DNA from: a virus
Strand: one strand, 5' to 3'
IMG/VR virus record: IMGVR_UViG_3300035688_000080
Span: 1 to 20,375 of that record
DNA length: 20,375 bases
A program made the translations under genes and the position numbers. Below are positions 20,279 through 20,375 of the stretch, in pieces. The notes beneath the pieces are model-generated. The model made no database searches. It was not told where the DNA came from and worked only from the letters and a program-made list of their open reading frames with translations. Position 1 is the stretch's first letter. The number at the start of each line of letters is the position of its first letter.

Positions 20279-20361
20279 ATTTGACTTCAGTAATTAGGAA
20301 TACAATTTCCACACTGCAAAGACCATGAGTCTTCAAAGAATTTGCAGGTCTGATGTCAAAT
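20279..20361 (+). repeat. Nested inverted repeats, possible structured RNA or recombination site
   Basis: The outer arms ATTTGACTTCAG (20279-20290) and CTGATGTCAAAT (20350-20361) pair in 11 of 12 positions. Inside are GGAA/TTCC around TACAAT, then CTGCAAA (20314-20320) with TTTGCAG (20341-20347), and AAGAC (20319-20323) with GTCTT (20329-20333) around CATGA. Drawn as RNA this gives a three-way junction. A short frame from ATG 20325 runs through it and is open at the window end, so a protein start cannot be excluded. Confidence 0.4.
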
Positions 20362-20375
20362 ATCACCCAGTGGAT

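Noticed and set aside
20250-20300. Possible tRNA-like segment near the window end (provirus attachment site)
   Set aside because: I could not find a consistent acceptor stem, anticodon arm and T-loop, so no tRNA or att site is claimed.
20325-20375. Frame from ATG 20325 open at the window end (MSLQRICRSDVKYHPVD)
   Set aside because: It is only 17 codons before the edge. It faintly recalls the start of a CBS-domain protein, but this is too little to call, and it lies inside inverted repeats.
1-20375. CRISPR arrays, insertion sequences and integrase
   Set aside because: I saw no regularly spaced repeats, no transposase-like or integrase-like motifs, and no terminal inverted repeats of an IS. 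The only mobile gene visible is the homing endonuclease.

Overview
The window looks like the structural (late) half of a tailed, head-tail virus or provirus of an archaeon. The tailed-virus evidence is an almost complete head-to-tail gene series in canonical order. These genes are the small and large terminase, portal, minor-head fragment, prohead protease, scaffold-like protein, decoration protein, HK97-fold capsid, connector, tail terminator, gp10-like protein, tail tube, frameshifting tail chaperone, tape measure and tail tip. The archaeal evidence is indirect. It includes GGTGA-type ribosome binding sites, GTG and TTG starts, TATA-like boxes 25-30 bp ahead of starts (one apparently leaderless), oligo-T terminators, and secreted or anchored beta-rich proteins full of N-x-S/T sequons. 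The small exported protein after the small terminase has a 'WGTLDPGS...RNYGNVNVTL' pattern that I associate with Bathyarchaeia and related lineages, but I cannot prove the host from sequence alone.

Layout, plus strand. Positions 3-592 hold the end of an ABC-ATPase/GNAT acetyltransferase gene, cut by the window edge and split by a frame change at a run of nine A. Positions 614-2949 hold the terminase genes with a membrane-anchored exported protein between them. Positions 2969-8344 are the head module, which ends in an encapsulin-like major capsid protein and an oligo-T terminator. Positions 8422-12494 are an unusual insert in the middle of the morphogenesis block. It carries a Cys-rich protein, two membrane proteins, a promoter-terminator unit with no ORF (candidate small RNA), a 43-residue CxxC microprotein, and a 748-residue secreted, membrane-anchored beta-helix protein. 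Positions 12491-15204 hold the connector and tail-completion genes and the tail tube. Positions 15273-18515 hold the tail chaperone with a canonical T_TTT_TTC slippery site, a short tape measure and two tail-tip proteins.

Minus strand. A compact cassette (19833-18512) runs convergently into the tail module. It holds two unknown small proteins, a LAGLIDADG homing endonuclease and an ASCH-domain protein. A repeat-rich intergenic region (19870-20073) separates it from a divergent, probably leaderless gene for a 47-residue membrane microprotein. The window ends in a promoter-like AT-rich stretch and a set of nested inverted repeats.

The head and tail genes together explain DNA packaging, procapsid maturation and a short siphovirus-like tail. 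The most interesting unexplained part is 8422-12494, with the lectin-like/connector fusion translationally coupled to its end. This looks like a virus-encoded cell-surface or egress cassette wired into the virion assembly operon. No integrase, replication genes, lysin, tRNA or CRISPR array is visible in the window.
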